A stretch of 64,000 nt of DNA from Kribbella pittospori. Its GTDB lineage: Bacteria > Actinomycetota > Actinomycetes > Propionibacteriales > Kribbellaceae. Position numbers and translations under genes: made by a program. Under the pieces are notes generated by a model. That model made no database searches. It was not told the origin of the DNA and saw only the letters and a list, made by a program, of their open reading frames with translations. Shown piece after piece: positions 1 through 7,713 of this stretch. Location of the stretch: assembly GCF_004331465.1 (NCBI RefSeq), contig NZ_SJKB01000015.1:1-64000 (forward strand), written 5' to 3'. Positions within the stretch are counted from its first letter, which is position 1. Each line of letters starts with the position of its first letter.

Positions 1-25
1 CCGACCAAAACCCCGACCAAGCCAC

Positions 26-60
26 GAGGCGCCCGCCCCGGCAACCGGGACGGGCGCCTC
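26..60. terminator. Strong hairpin terminator
   Basis: The arms GAGGCGCCCG-C-CCCGG and CCGGG-A-CGGGCGCCTC pair over 15 of 16 positions around a CAA loop. It lies just beyond the stop codon of the minus-strand VOC gene, so it most likely terminates that transcript and possibly a plus-strand gene left of the window. Confidence 0.7.
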
Positions 61-91
61 ACCCTGCCACTTGACAAGAACTCACTCCATA

Positions 92-457
92 TCAGCTGTT
101 GGGCGGGGCGGTAGCTGACGGATCGGCGGCTACGCAGAATTCGTTGCCCTCGGGGTCGGCGAGGACGAACCAGGTTTGGCCGAACTCTTCGTGTGCTGTC
201 GGAGTCAAGCGAGAGGCTCCCAGCGCTTCCAGGCGGGTCACCTCCGACTCCACGTCGTCGACAAGCAGGTCGAGATGCATTCTGTTCTTGACGGTCTTGG
301 GCTCTTCAACCTGTTGGAGGGTGAGAGCGACATCGTGCCCCTGCAGCGAGACGTACCGGCCTTCAATGACGCCGACCACTGCGAACCCCGCGGCGTCGCG
401 CCAGAACCGCGTCATGCGGTCCAGGTGAGCGCAGTCGAGGGTGAACTCGATCCTCAC
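92..457 (-). CDS. VOC (glyoxalase/bleomycin-resistance fold) family protein
   Basis: A small single-domain vicinal-oxygen-chelate protein of about 121 residues. The opening VRIEFTLDCAHLDRMTRFW is the usual first strand and helix of actinobacterial VOC proteins. HLDLLVDD and the C-terminal LADPEGNEFCV motif supply typical metal-site strands. The frame stays open upstream to an ATG at 517, but GTG at 457 is preferred because GGAGA lies about eight bases ahead and it matches family N-termini. The substrate cannot be told from sequence; relatives range from glyoxalase-like to drug-binding proteins. It follows the cytidine deaminase gene on the same strand, about 110 bases away, so co-transcription is possible. 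Confidence 0.8.
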   Translation of the reverse strand: MRIEFTLDCAHLDRMTRFWRDAAGFAVVGVIEGRYVSLQGHDVALTLQQVEEPKTVKNRMHLDLLVDDVESEVTRLEALGASRLTPTAHEEFGQTWFVLADPEGNEFCVAADPSATAPPNS

Positions 458-565
458 ATCGACATTCTCCACCGGCGAGACGGCTCCGGCGACGACCGAG
501 GCGGGGACATCCGACACCGGCGAGACACCGAAAAGGCGGCCGAGCGTGACGCCTGCGAGCGACGT

Positions 566-979
566 TCAGTCCAGTGGTGCGGACCAGTCGGCGGCGGGTA
601 GGAGGTCGCGGACGGTCGACGTTCGGTCCCGGCCCAGGACCACCTCGGTGTCGAGGTTCGACGGGTCGATCTGGCGGATGAACTCTCGGCAACGGCCGCA
701 CGGCGGTACGACGTGCACCGGGTCTCCGGCCGCGCCCTGCCAGACCGCCACGATCTTGACGATCTTGTACTCACGGGCAGTCACCATCGCGGCGATGGCA
801 GCGTGCTCGGCACAGAATCCCGTCCCGGAGGCGGTGTCGATACACACCCCGACGTACACGTTGCCGGCGTCGGTGACGAGAGCCGACGCCACATCGCCGA
901 AGACTCGATCACCGACCAGGTGAGGATGGAGTACGGCGGCGGCCGCCTCGATCAGGCTGTCGTTGCTTTGAACGATCAC
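566..979 (-). CDS. Cytidine deaminase family protein
   Basis: This 137-residue protein has the length and both signatures of the homotetrameric cytidine deaminase family. FCAEHAAI near residues 55-62 supplies one zinc cysteine (the usual H/C position) and the catalytic glutamate. PPCGRCREF near 92-100 supplies the P-C-x-x-C zinc ligands. Members hydrolyse cytidine or deoxycytidine to the uridine nucleoside; close relatives deaminate blasticidin S, so a nucleoside-antibiotic resistance role is an alternative. The start is GTG. It probably shares a transcript with the downstream VOC gene. Confidence 0.85.
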   Translation of the reverse strand: MIVQSNDSLIEAAAAVLHPHLVGDRVFGDVASALVTDAGNVYVGVCIDTASGTGFCAEHAAIAAMVTAREYKIVKIVAVWQGAAGDPVHVVPPCGRCREFIRQIDPSNLDTEVVLGRDRTSTVRDLLPAADWSAPLD

Positions 980-1030
980 GCACGGAACCTAGCGGCCCTG
1001 TCCGGCTCGAGGCGATGGGATTTCGCCAGT

Positions 1031-1066
1031 GGCCCAGGTCAGAGGCACGATCCTCTGTCCTGGGCC
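1031..1066. terminator. Hairpin terminator after the YCII gene
   Basis: GGCCCAGG-T-CAGAGG pairs with CCTCTG-T-CCTGGGCC around a six-base loop, giving 14 base pairs with one T-T mismatch. It lies 17 bases past the stop of the minus-strand YCII gene and upstream of the deaminase gene, separating the two units. Confidence 0.65.
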
Positions 1067-1082
1067 GTTCACTTCCGAACGT

Positions 1083-1445
1083 TCAGGCGGTCTCGGGGGC
1101 GGTTGCGTACCGGAACCGTCGTACCTCGTGCGGCCAACCGCACGCCACCGCGATCTTTCCCGCCCACAGCCGCGCAGCCTCCTCGTCCGCCACGTCGACG
1201 ACGGCGAAGCCGCCGAGGTACTCCTTGGTCTCGACGTACGGACCGTCGGTGAACAACGGGCTGCCGCTCGAGGCGTCGACGCTGAACACCGGGGCCTCGT
1301 CGTCCAGGCCGCCGGTGAAGATGAGGACCCCGGCAGCCTTCATCTCTGCCCTCAGCGCGGTGGTCCGCTTGGACGCCTCACGGAAATCGTCGTCCGTGAG
1401 ATCGGGCACCCATTCGTCGTTGAATGCGATGAGGTACTCCGTCAT
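1083..1445 (-). CDS. YCII/DGPF domain protein
   Basis: A 120-residue ferredoxin-like-fold protein of the YciI-related family. It begins MTEYLIAFNDEW and carries DGPYVETKEYLGGF around residues 72-85, the DGPF-type signature with its conserved acidic residue. Actinobacterial genomes hold many such stand-alone proteins, often beside ECF sigma factors; none is next to this one. The ATG at 1445 is preceded by a strong AAGGAGGAG ribosome-binding site, so the longer open frame upstream is rejected. Biochemical function is unknown for the family. Confidence 0.85.
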   Translation of the reverse strand: MTEYLIAFNDEWVPDLTDDDFREASKRTTALRAEMKAAGVLIFTGGLDDEAPVFSVDASSGSPLFTDGPYVETKEYLGGFAVVDVADEEAARLWAGKIAVACGWPHEVRRFRYATAPETA

Positions 1446-1584
1446 GTCTCCTCCTTCAGCAGGGCGGCCCCTCCGGCCACTCTCCACCTTCTCCACGAAC
1501 GGCGGCAGCCCGATCCGACACCGCAGCAGAATCTTCGTCCGCTGTGGTTGGTCAAGGAGCCGACGCGTCCGTAGCATCGCCGGA

Positions 1585-2091
1585 ATGTCGACGTGGACCA
1601 CGCCTGAGCGCCCCGAGCCGCCGAACAACCCGATCGACGAGCGGGCCGCGCTCGACGACCGCCTCGAGTTCCAGCGCACGACCTTGCTGCTGAAATGCGG
1701 CGGGCTCACACCGGAACAACTGGCGCTGCGGTCGGTGCCGCCGTCGACGCTCTCGCTGCTCGGCCTGGTTCGGCACATGTCTGGAGTCGAGGCCTGGTTC
1801 CACGCGTACGACGGCCAGCCGGACCACCTGTTCTACTGGGACTATGCGCCCGGCTCGAAGGACGGCTTCGAGAAGGTTGACATCGCGCGCGCCGCCGACG
1901 ACCTGGCCAGCTATCAAGCGAGCGTCGCCCGCTCGCGTGCAGCCGTGGCCGGGCGCAGTCTCGACGAGGTCATCCCCGACGAGGACTACACGCTGCGGTG
2001 GATCTACCTGCATATGATCGAGGAGTACGCCCGCCACAACGGCCACGCGGATCTCCTCCGCGAACGCATCGACGGCGCGACAGGCGAGTAG
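1585..2091 (+). CDS. DinB/DUF664 family protein
   Basis: A 168-residue four-helix-bundle protein of the DinB/DUF664 group, which includes mycothiol- or bacillithiol-dependent S-transferases. Characteristic segments are LSLLGLVRHMSGVEAWF in the middle and MIEEYARHNGHADLLRERI near the C-terminus; the histidines of these helices normally bind a metal. ATG at 1585 is chosen because homology-like sequence begins about 20 residues later and upstream sequence is low-quality. A second, broken DinB gene lies at 4074..4498. A mycothiol-linked detoxification role is inferred from the family only. Confidence 0.85.
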   Translation: MSTWTTPERPEPPNNPIDERAALDDRLEFQRTTLLLKCGGLTPEQLALRSVPPSTLSLLGLVRHMSGVEAWFHAYDGQPDHLFYWDYAPGSKDGFEKVDIARAADDLASYQASVARSRAAVAGRSLDEVIPDEDYTLRWIYLHMIEEYARHNGHADLLRERIDGATGE

Positions 2092-2118
2092 CCCAGGCTC
2101 TCGCTGAAGTACCGCGGG

Positions 2119-2499
2119 TCAGTTGGGTACCCAGCAGAGGCAGAATGGGTGGCCGGCCGGGTCGGCGTACACCTGAACACCGCGTGCGGCTGTCCGATCG
2201 TCGGCAGCCTTCAACAGTCGCGCGCCCAGGCTGATCACCTGCTCATGCGCCGCGTCGTGGGCCTCGAGCCCCTCGGAGTAGAAGTCGAGATGCATCTGCT
2301 GTGGCGCACCATCAGGCCAATCCGGCGGCACGTGGTTCGGAGCGGACTGGACACCAAGCGTCCACTCGCCATCAACCCAGATCGCGCGCCACCTGTCGCC
2401 CCACTCCTCGACAGTCCCACCCAGGAACGCCGCCCAGAACGCACTCTCCGCATCAATATCCGCAGCGTCGAACACGATCATCCGATGTTTGATCTCCAT
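2119..2499 (-). CDS. VOC family protein
   Basis: A 126-residue VOC-fold protein beginning MEIKHRMIVFDAADIDAE. It shows QMHLDFYSEG in the centre (histidine at a metal-ligand position) and the terminal VYADPAGHPFCLCWV that closes the fold. ATG at 2499 fits family N-termini better than the upstream in-frame start at 2535. It lies tail-to-tail with the DinB gene, 27 bases apart. Substrate unknown; such proteins are often annotated as glyoxalase-like or bleomycin resistance without proof. Confidence 0.8.
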   Translation of the reverse strand: MEIKHRMIVFDAADIDAESAFWAAFLGGTVEEWGDRWRAIWVDGEWTLGVQSAPNHVPPDWPDGAPQQMHLDFYSEGLEAHDAAHEQVISLGARLLKAADDRTAARGVQVYADPAGHPFCLCWVPN

Positions 2500-2582
2500 G
2501 CCAGGCAGTCTGGCACCACGCAGTACGTCGCCCACGCGACCAGCGCACCGGACTGTGGCCGGACCCTGCCATCATCTGCGGC

Positions 2583-2769
2583 ATGAGTGACTGGGAGCGG
2601 TTAGTTGCCGCGGTGCGGGCAGGTCCTGCTGTTTGCGCCGGACCACAGCTTCGAAGGAGTCACGGAGTTGCCGGGGTGCCCGCCGTACTCGCTCCTCACC
2701 ATCGACAGCACGCCGGACCTCGCGACGTGGATCGAGGTCTGCGCTGAAGCGTGGAGCGTCCTGGGCTAG
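2583..2769 (+). pseudogene. Frameshifted small hypothetical protein
   Basis: ATG at 2583 opens with MSDWERLVAAVR, which then degenerates. From 2617 the +1 frame reads GQVLLFAPDHSFEGVTEL and on to a natural-looking C-terminus WSVLG-stop at 2767-2769. The two halves read as one protein of about 60 residues joined across a frameshift near 2612-2617. The second frame has a stop at 2602-2604 and no good start of its own. I do not recognise the family. The stop lies ten bases before the kinase gene, as in an operon. A sequencing or assembly error cannot be excluded. Confidence 0.5.
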
Positions 2770-2779
2770 GGTCGGCGGG

Positions 2780-3328
2780 GTGGGTTGGGTTGGGGTTGGG
2801 ACTTCGCGGTTGGTGGTTTTGCGGGGGAATTCTGGGTCGGGGAAGAGCACAACGGCTCGGGCGGTGCGGGAGCGGGTTGGGCGTGGGGTTGCGTGGATCG
2901 AGCAGGATTATCTGCGGCGGATTCTGCTGCGGGAGCATGATCGGCCGGGAGCGCCGAACGTCGGTCTGATCGACCAGACTGCGCGTTATGCGCTGGAGAA
3001 CGGCTATCACGTGATGCTGGAGGGGATCCTCTACAGCCCGACGTACGGCGACATGCTGCGGCAACTGATCGCGGATCACGTGGGCCGGACTGGTGTGTAC
3101 TACTTCCAGCTCTCGTTCGAGGAAACCGTCCGGCGCCACGCGACGCGCCCGCTGGCCAAGACCGTCACGCCGGAGCAGATGCGCGACTGGTACCAGCCGT
3201 GCGACCTGCTCAACGTCCCCGGCGAGCAGGTGATCGACCCGTCCAGCAGCCTCGACGAGACCACCGGCCGCATCATCACCGACCTCGCCTGGACAACCGG
3301 CGGCCGCGCGGCCAACCCACTCGACTGA
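2780..3328 (+). CDS. P-loop (AAA_33-type) kinase
   Basis: A 182-residue P-loop protein. GNSGSGKST at residues 16-24 is the Walker A motif. It is followed by the helix RAVRERVGRGVAWIEQDYLRR and the strand YHVMLEGILY, as in zeta-toxin/AAA_33-type small kinases. C-terminal arginines (RRHATRPL) would form the lid. Proteins of this type phosphorylate small molecules, such as antibiotics or nucleotide sugars; the substrate here is unknown. GTG at 2780 is the last plausible start ahead of the first strand. Its stop is two bases from that of the convergent nucleotidyltransferase gene. Confidence 0.75.
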   Translation: MGWVGVGTSRLVVLRGNSGSGKSTTARAVRERVGRGVAWIEQDYLRRILLREHDRPGAPNVGLIDQTARYALENGYHVMLEGILYSPTYGDMLRQLIADHVGRTGVYYFQLSFEETVRRHATRPLAKTVTPEQMRDWYQPCDLLNVPGEQVIDPSSSLDETTGRIITDLAWTTGGRAANPLD

Positions 3329-3330
3329 GC

Positions 3331-3906
3331 TCAGCGCAGCGCAGGGAACCAGGGGTGGTCTGGAGCGATCCGGTTGCGGAGCCAGTGACGGCGGTCGGCG
3401 TCCAGAAGGACCGCGACGTCGGCGAAATCGTCGTTGTCCTTGGGCCGGCCACCGCGTGACTTGAACAGGAGCACGATTTCTGGCGCGAGGTACGGCGTAC
3501 CGTCCGGCGACATCAGCGTGATCTCGGTGAGCGGCTTGCGGATGGTGCCTCGGCCGCGATGGAAGACCCACTCGTCGGCGTCGGACGCGGCGAGCAGGAT
3601 TTGGATCGGGCACGGGTTGGCGTCGTCGGGGAAGACGAGCGCGTCGGGGCCGGGGGTGAGTTGTTCGCCGGGCTCCCACGGACGGCGCGTATCCGACTCG
3701 GGGTGCTGGACCATCGGACGCGGCTTGGTGAAGGTGGCGGCGACCTGATCGAGATCGCGCGCTAGAACTAGTACATCCACGTCGCTGTGCGGCCGACGTA
3801 CCCGGCCCGCGAACAGATCCAGCGCCCACCCGCCGGCCACCCAGTACGAACCCGGATAGCCGTCGAAGAGAGCACGAACCGCCCGCAACTGATCAAACGA
3901 ATCCAC
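3331..3906 (-). CDS. Nucleotidyltransferase-fold protein (aminoglycoside/lincosamide type)
   Basis: A 191-residue protein with the pol-beta nucleotidyltransferase core: VAGGWALDLFAGR near residues 23-35 and HSDVDVLVLAR near 40-50, giving the G-x-W and D-x-D metal site. This layout is shared by ANT(2'')-like aminoglycoside and LinA/LinB lincosamide nucleotidylyltransferases and by many uncharacterised relatives, so antibiotic modification is possible but unproven. The start is GTG at 3906 with GAGGAG eight bases upstream. A short SD-led open frame (3944..4003) lies immediately ahead on the same strand and could act as a leader. Confidence 0.75.
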   Translation of the reverse strand: MDSFDQLRAVRALFDGYPGSYWVAGGWALDLFAGRVRRPHSDVDVLVLARDLDQVAATFTKPRPMVQHPESDTRRPWEPGEQLTPGPDALVFPDDANPCPIQILLAASDADEWVFHRGRGTIRKPLTEITLMSPDGTPYLAPEIVLLFKSRGGRPKDNDDFADVAVLLDADRRHWLRNRIAPDHPWFPALR

Positions 3907-3943
3907 AACAGGACTCCTCGCATGAGTTGGTTGCGGTGAGCCC

Positions 3944-4003
3944 CTAGTGGGTCAGAGCCGCCCGGGGAGATCGGCGAGGCGGCACCGCGCAGATAGACCG
4001 CAT
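3944..4003 (-). CDS. Candidate 19-residue leader peptide
   Basis: ATG at 4003 follows an exceptionally strong ribosome-binding site, AAGGAGGTGGTGCAC. It opens a 19-codon frame, MRSICAVPPRRSPRAALTH, ending in TAG at 3944. The nucleotidyltransferase start lies 37 bases further on. Inside the small frame, GCCGCC can pair with GGGCGGC. The arrangement resembles translational-attenuation leaders of resistance genes. No homologue is recognised, and a chance open frame is possible. Confidence 0.3.
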   Translation of the reverse strand: MRSICAVPPRRSPRAALTH

Positions 4004-4073
4004 GTGCACCACCTCCTTCACGCTCTGACTCAGGCGGCAGGCTAGCAGCGCACCGCGCCCACCACCCAGGCAA

Positions 4074-4498
4074 TTACCGGAAGTGGTCCGCGGCTTCCTG
4101 GACGGTGCTCCGTCGGGCGGAGTGCTGCTCGCCGTCGATCAGTTCACGGATGATGTCGGCGTGGCCGGCGTGCTGGGCGGTTTCGGCGACCATGCGGATC
4201 AGGAGTACGCCGAGGGTGGTGTCCTGGCCGCCCTCGCTCCAGTGCGCCACGTACCCGGGGCTGTCGAGGTCGAGCACGGCGATCGTGGCGTCGGAGTGCG
4301 CCCACGCCTGCCGTACTCCAGCCCGGCCAGGTGCTTCACCAACCCCAGCAGGTTGGTCCCGCTCGGAGTCAACGGCCGCCGCCGGTCGTACTCCGACAAT
4401 CCGTCCAACTTCCCGATCATGATTGCGCGGCCCGCCTGCAGCACGCGCCCCAACTCCCCACACACCGCAGGCTTCCCCACCTCAGACCCACCCGTCAC
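4074..4498 (-). pseudogene. DinB/DUF664 family pseudogene (internal deletion and frameshift)
   Basis: Two parts of one DinB protein lie in different frames. From GTG 4498 the first frame encodes IGKLDGLSEYDRRRPLTPSG and GLVKHLAGLEYG, the normal N-terminal half. At about 4307-4312 the other frame takes over with QAWAHSDATIAVLDLDSPG, then ETAQHAGHADIIRELIDG, the normal C-terminal half. The 40 or so residues that separate these blocks in intact relatives are missing, and the deletion is not a multiple of three. Neither frame alone gives a complete fold. Its intact neighbour-family member is at 1585..2091. Confidence 0.75.
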
Positions 4499-4523
4499 AT
4501 TCTCCACCACCGCGGCAGTCGAG

Positions 4524-6404
4524 CTACGGGTTTTGGCGGAGGAAGGCGACGCCGTCGATGGTGGCGGGGGCGGTGGAGGTCGAGATGATTTTGATGGTCC
4601 CGGAGCGGTAGGGGGTGATGGGGAGGTAGGTGACCTTGCGGGCTGTAGTGGTGGCGGCCAGGGAGACTGTGCCGATCTTGACGTTGGCGTGGTAGATGTC
4701 GACGCGGCCTTGGCCGGGGCCGTGGATGGCGACGAGGGCGATGCGGGCACCGGCCTCGGCGGTCTTGGTCAGGTAGGCGCCGTTCGCCTTCAGGATCGAC
4801 GTGGTGCCCTGGAACGCGAGCGTGCTGGTGGAGCGGGTGACGGTGCCGGCCGACGTGAGCGCCCGGTCGTCCTGCGGCGCCACCGAGCAGAGCTGTGACG
4901 ACCACGCGGTCGTGTTGCCCAGGTAGTCCCGCGCCCGGACCATGAAGCACTCTTCCCAGCCGAGCCGCGGCGTGTACGCGATCGACCGGATCTTGGTCTT
5001 CTGCCAGGCCGGCGGGTAGATCCAGGCGCCCAGCGCGTTCCCGGGCGATGCGACCTTGTAGACGATGTCGTACGTGTCGACGTCCGTGTCGTCCTTGTAG
5101 CCCCAACTGAACACCGTCGACGCGAGCTGCACCCGGTCCCCGATCCGCAGGGTGATCAGGCCGGGCGCCGTACCGTCGACTTCGCTGCAGTACGACGTAC
5201 TCCACGCACTCAGGTTGCCCGCGTAGTCACGTGCACGGACCTGCCAGCAGGTGTCGGTGCCGAGCGGCGCGGTGGTACTCGCAGCGGTCCCCTTCAGCCC
5301 CTGCCAGCCTGCGGGCTGGGTCCAGGCGCCGTATGGCGAGGTGCGGTTGGGACGCTTCTGGGTCCGCAGGTCGTAGGTGGCTACGCCGGACGCGGGAGAG
5401 TTCGGGTCGGTGGGGTCGGTGTACGCCCACTCGAACGAGAGGCTCGTGTTGTCGCGGATCCGGTCGCCCGCGGTCGCACTGGTCAGCACCGGCGCAGTGG
5501 TGTCGGGCCGCTGCTGCGGATCGGCGGCCAGCCAGGTCAGACTGATCACCCGCGCGCGGTTCTGCGCGTCGGCGTACACGATCTTGGTCGCACCGGAGCC
5601 GTCGGTGCTGAGGCTGGCCGGTGCGGTGCGGATCGGTCCGTAGAGCCGCTGGCCGAGGGACTGGTCGTTCAGATCGGTGACCAGCAGGTTCCCGGACGCG
5701 GTCTGGACTGTGAACCCGTTGCCGACCTGGGCGTCGGCGGCCACGATCAGGTTGCGCGGGGCCTCCGGGCCGTTCACGTCGACCAGTTGGTTGCAGCCGC
5801 TCAGCAGCGCCCAGCGTCCGTTGACGCGGCCCGGACCGACCGTGCACGCGCTGGCGACGAGGATGGTCTTCTCGGTGTTGGCACTCAGGTCCTTGCCGAC
5901 CAGCTGACCGGGCTCAGTCACCTTCCACACCGTGCTGTCTGCCATCGCGAACGGCGGGGCGTAGTCGGCCACCTTCGCCTTGGTGGCGACGTCGTACACC
6001 TCCGCAGTGGCGGCGTTCGGCGTACGGTGTGACACGAGCTTGCCGCCCTTGCCCAGCACGACCTCATCGGTCGCGGGGAACGTGAGTCCGCCGACCTTCG
6101 CCGTACCTGCGTCGAAGGTGAGCAGCGAGGAGCCCTCCAGCTGGAGTGGCTTGGTGTCGTTGGAGCCGCCGGTCGCGGTCCAGGTGGTGCCGTTGTTGCT
6201 GGTCTCGTAGACCGCGTGGCCCGTGCTGTCCGACACGACCACACGTGACCCCGACAGGCCGACATCAGCCACCGTGCGGCCGGCGACCAGCGTCCCCTCC
6301 CCCAGGTGCTCTGGCGGATCGGCGGCCATGACCTGATCGGCAGCCAGCGGAACGAGTACGACGACGCAGGCGGCGGCAGCCACCTTGACCCGCAGATTCA
6401 ACAC
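4524..6404 (-). CDS. Secreted protein with N-terminal repeat domain and Fn3/Ig-like repeats
   Basis: This 626-residue exported protein starts at GTG 6404, preceded by GAGGGGGAG. Residues 1-30 form a signal peptide (basic start, VAAAACVVVLVPLAA, then a cleavage region near VMAADPP). Residues about 30-310 are rich in short beta strands with VYETSNNG/VYDVATKA-type repeats, suggesting a propeller-like domain. Two related units follow, each with CWQVRARDYAGNLSAWS or CFMVRARDYLGNTTAWS and paired cysteines, typical of Fn3/Ig-like surface modules. The last 110 residues (RIALVAIHGPGQGRVDIYH) form another beta domain common at the end of such proteins. No catalytic motif is visible; a surface or adhesion role is inference. 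Confidence 0.75.
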   Translation of the reverse strand: MLNLRVKVAAAACVVVLVPLAADQVMAADPPEHLGEGTLVAGRTVADVGLSGSRVVVSDSTGHAVYETSNNGTTWTATGGSNDTKPLQLEGSSLLTFDAGTAKVGGLTFPATDEVVLGKGGKLVSHRTPNAATAEVYDVATKAKVADYAPPFAMADSTVWKVTEPGQLVGKDLSANTEKTILVASACTVGPGRVNGRWALLSGCNQLVDVNGPEAPRNLIVAADAQVGNGFTVQTASGNLLVTDLNDQSLGQRLYGPIRTAPASLSTDGSGATKIVYADAQNRARVISLTWLAADPQQRPDTTAPVLTSATAGDRIRDNTSLSFEWAYTDPTDPNSPASGVATYDLRTQKRPNRTSPYGAWTQPAGWQGLKGTAASTTAPLGTDTCWQVRARDYAGNLSAWSTSYCSEVDGTAPGLITLRIGDRVQLASTVFSWGYKDDTDVDTYDIVYKVASPGNALGAWIYPPAWQKTKIRSIAYTPRLGWEECFMVRARDYLGNTTAWSSQLCSVAPQDDRALTSAGTVTRSTSTLAFQGTTSILKANGAYLTKTAEAGARIALVAIHGPGQGRVDIYHANVKIGTVSLAATTTARKVTYLPITPYRSGTIKIISTSTAPATIDGVAFLRQNP

Positions 6405-6561
6405 AAGACTCCCCCTCGCGGCGCTCCCCAGCACCTCTACACAAGGGGGCACCCTAGCCACCAACCCCCAACCAAGGGAAGTCGCCCCCTACAGCCAAAA
6501 CCGTGTGACACGTGGCCGGGTGGGAGGAGATGCTGGAACGTTGGTCAACGGAAAGGGACGG

Positions 6562-7623
6562 ATGCAGGCGGGGATTTCGGTTTCGGCGGGGGAACTGCCG
6601 GAGGTGTTGCTGCATGTGGCTGTGGTGCGGCCGGTGTTCTTGTGGGGTGCTCCGGGGATCGGGAAGAGCAGTCTGGTACGGGCGTTCGCGGAATCGCTCG
6701 GACTGGAGTGTGTGACGCTGCTGGGGACCCAGCTCGCGCCTGAGGACCTGATCGGCGTACCGCAGATCGTGGACGGGCGCAGCCGGTTCGCACCGCCGGT
6801 GGCGATCGCGCGGACCGAGCCGTACTGCCTGTTCCTGGACGAGCTGAACGCATCGTCCGCCGAGGTGCAGAAGGCGTTCTACTCGCTGATCCTGGACCGC
6901 CGCATCGGCGAGTACGAGCTGCCGGAGGGCTCCGTGGTCATCGGGGCCGGCAACCGAGCCACCGACAACGCTCTGGCCCGGCCGATGGCCAGTGCGCTGA
7001 TCAACCGCCTGGTGCACGTCCACCTGCGCGCGTCCGCGTCCGACTGGCTGCTCTGGGCCGGTACGGCGGGCATCCACCCGTGGGTGCTCGACTACCTCCG
7101 CAACCGCCCGGACCATCTCTGGACCGCGCCGCCGAAGACCGAGGAGCCGTTCTCGACGCCGCGGAGCTGGCACATGCTGTCGGACGCGCTGCACTCGTAC
7201 GGCGACGACGTGTCCGACGAGACCCTGCGGGTACTTGCCTTCGGCACCCTCACCGCAGCCCACGCGTCCGCGTTCCGCGCCTTCGTGAAGACGGTCCGGA
7301 ACGCCTTCGGACTCGACGCCGTACTGAAGGGCGAGACCGGCTGGCCGGCCGCACCGGAGGACCGCGACCTCCTCTACTTCCTGGCCGAGACCTTCCGCGC
7401 CCGCCTCACCAAGGAGCTGGCCGCCGACAAGGCATCGGCCAGCCCGGCGGCTCGGCAGCTCGCGCACCGCGGCAAGGCGCTGCTGGTCGAGCTCGCCGAG
7501 ATCTCCCTCGAGGTGGCGCAGCTGGTGATCGCGGCCGACGACGGCGGCCGTCCGGTTCTCCCGACCTGGTTCCTGGTCGAGGTCAGCCGCGACCTGCCGC
7601 GGCTGGTAGCCGCACGTGCCTAA
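6562..7623 (+). CDS. MoxR-type AAA+ ATPase
   Basis: A 353-residue AAA+ protein of the MoxR/RavA-like class. GAPGIGKSS (residues 29-37) is Walker A, LFLDELN (about 90-96) Walker B, and GAGNRATDN (about 126-134) the sensor-1 region. RPMASALINRLVHVHL follows as in MoxR proteins. These ATPases act as chaperones that remodel or insert cofactors into partner proteins together with a vWA protein. The partner is encoded immediately downstream. ATG at 6562 is chosen because homologous sequence starts there; upstream codons in the same frame look non-coding. It is divergent from the secreted-protein gene. Confidence 0.88.
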   Translation: MQAGISVSAGELPEVLLHVAVVRPVFLWGAPGIGKSSLVRAFAESLGLECVTLLGTQLAPEDLIGVPQIVDGRSRFAPPVAIARTEPYCLFLDELNASSAEVQKAFYSLILDRRIGEYELPEGSVVIGAGNRATDNALARPMASALINRLVHVHLRASASDWLLWAGTAGIHPWVLDYLRNRPDHLWTAPPKTEEPFSTPRSWHMLSDALHSYGDDVSDETLRVLAFGTLTAAHASAFRAFVKTVRNAFGLDAVLKGETGWPAAPEDRDLLYFLAETFRARLTKELAADKASASPAARQLAHRGKALLVELAEISLEVAQLVIAADDGGRPVLPTWFLVEVSRDLPRLVAARA

Positions 7624-7713
7624 GCGGACCACCGGAGCGGTCGGGACGAGTGGGACCTGGCCCTGGGCTGGTTCGTCTCGTCGTACCCGCTGCTCGGAGC
7701 GATCGCCTCCAGC

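Noticed and set aside
1446..1778. Upstream extension of the YCII gene
   Set aside because: Antisense to the DinB gene's start; the strong AAGGAGGAG site marks ATG 1445.
4498..4500. ATG as start of the broken DinB gene
   Set aside because: It is immediately followed by TGA; the usable start is the overlapping GTG at 4498.
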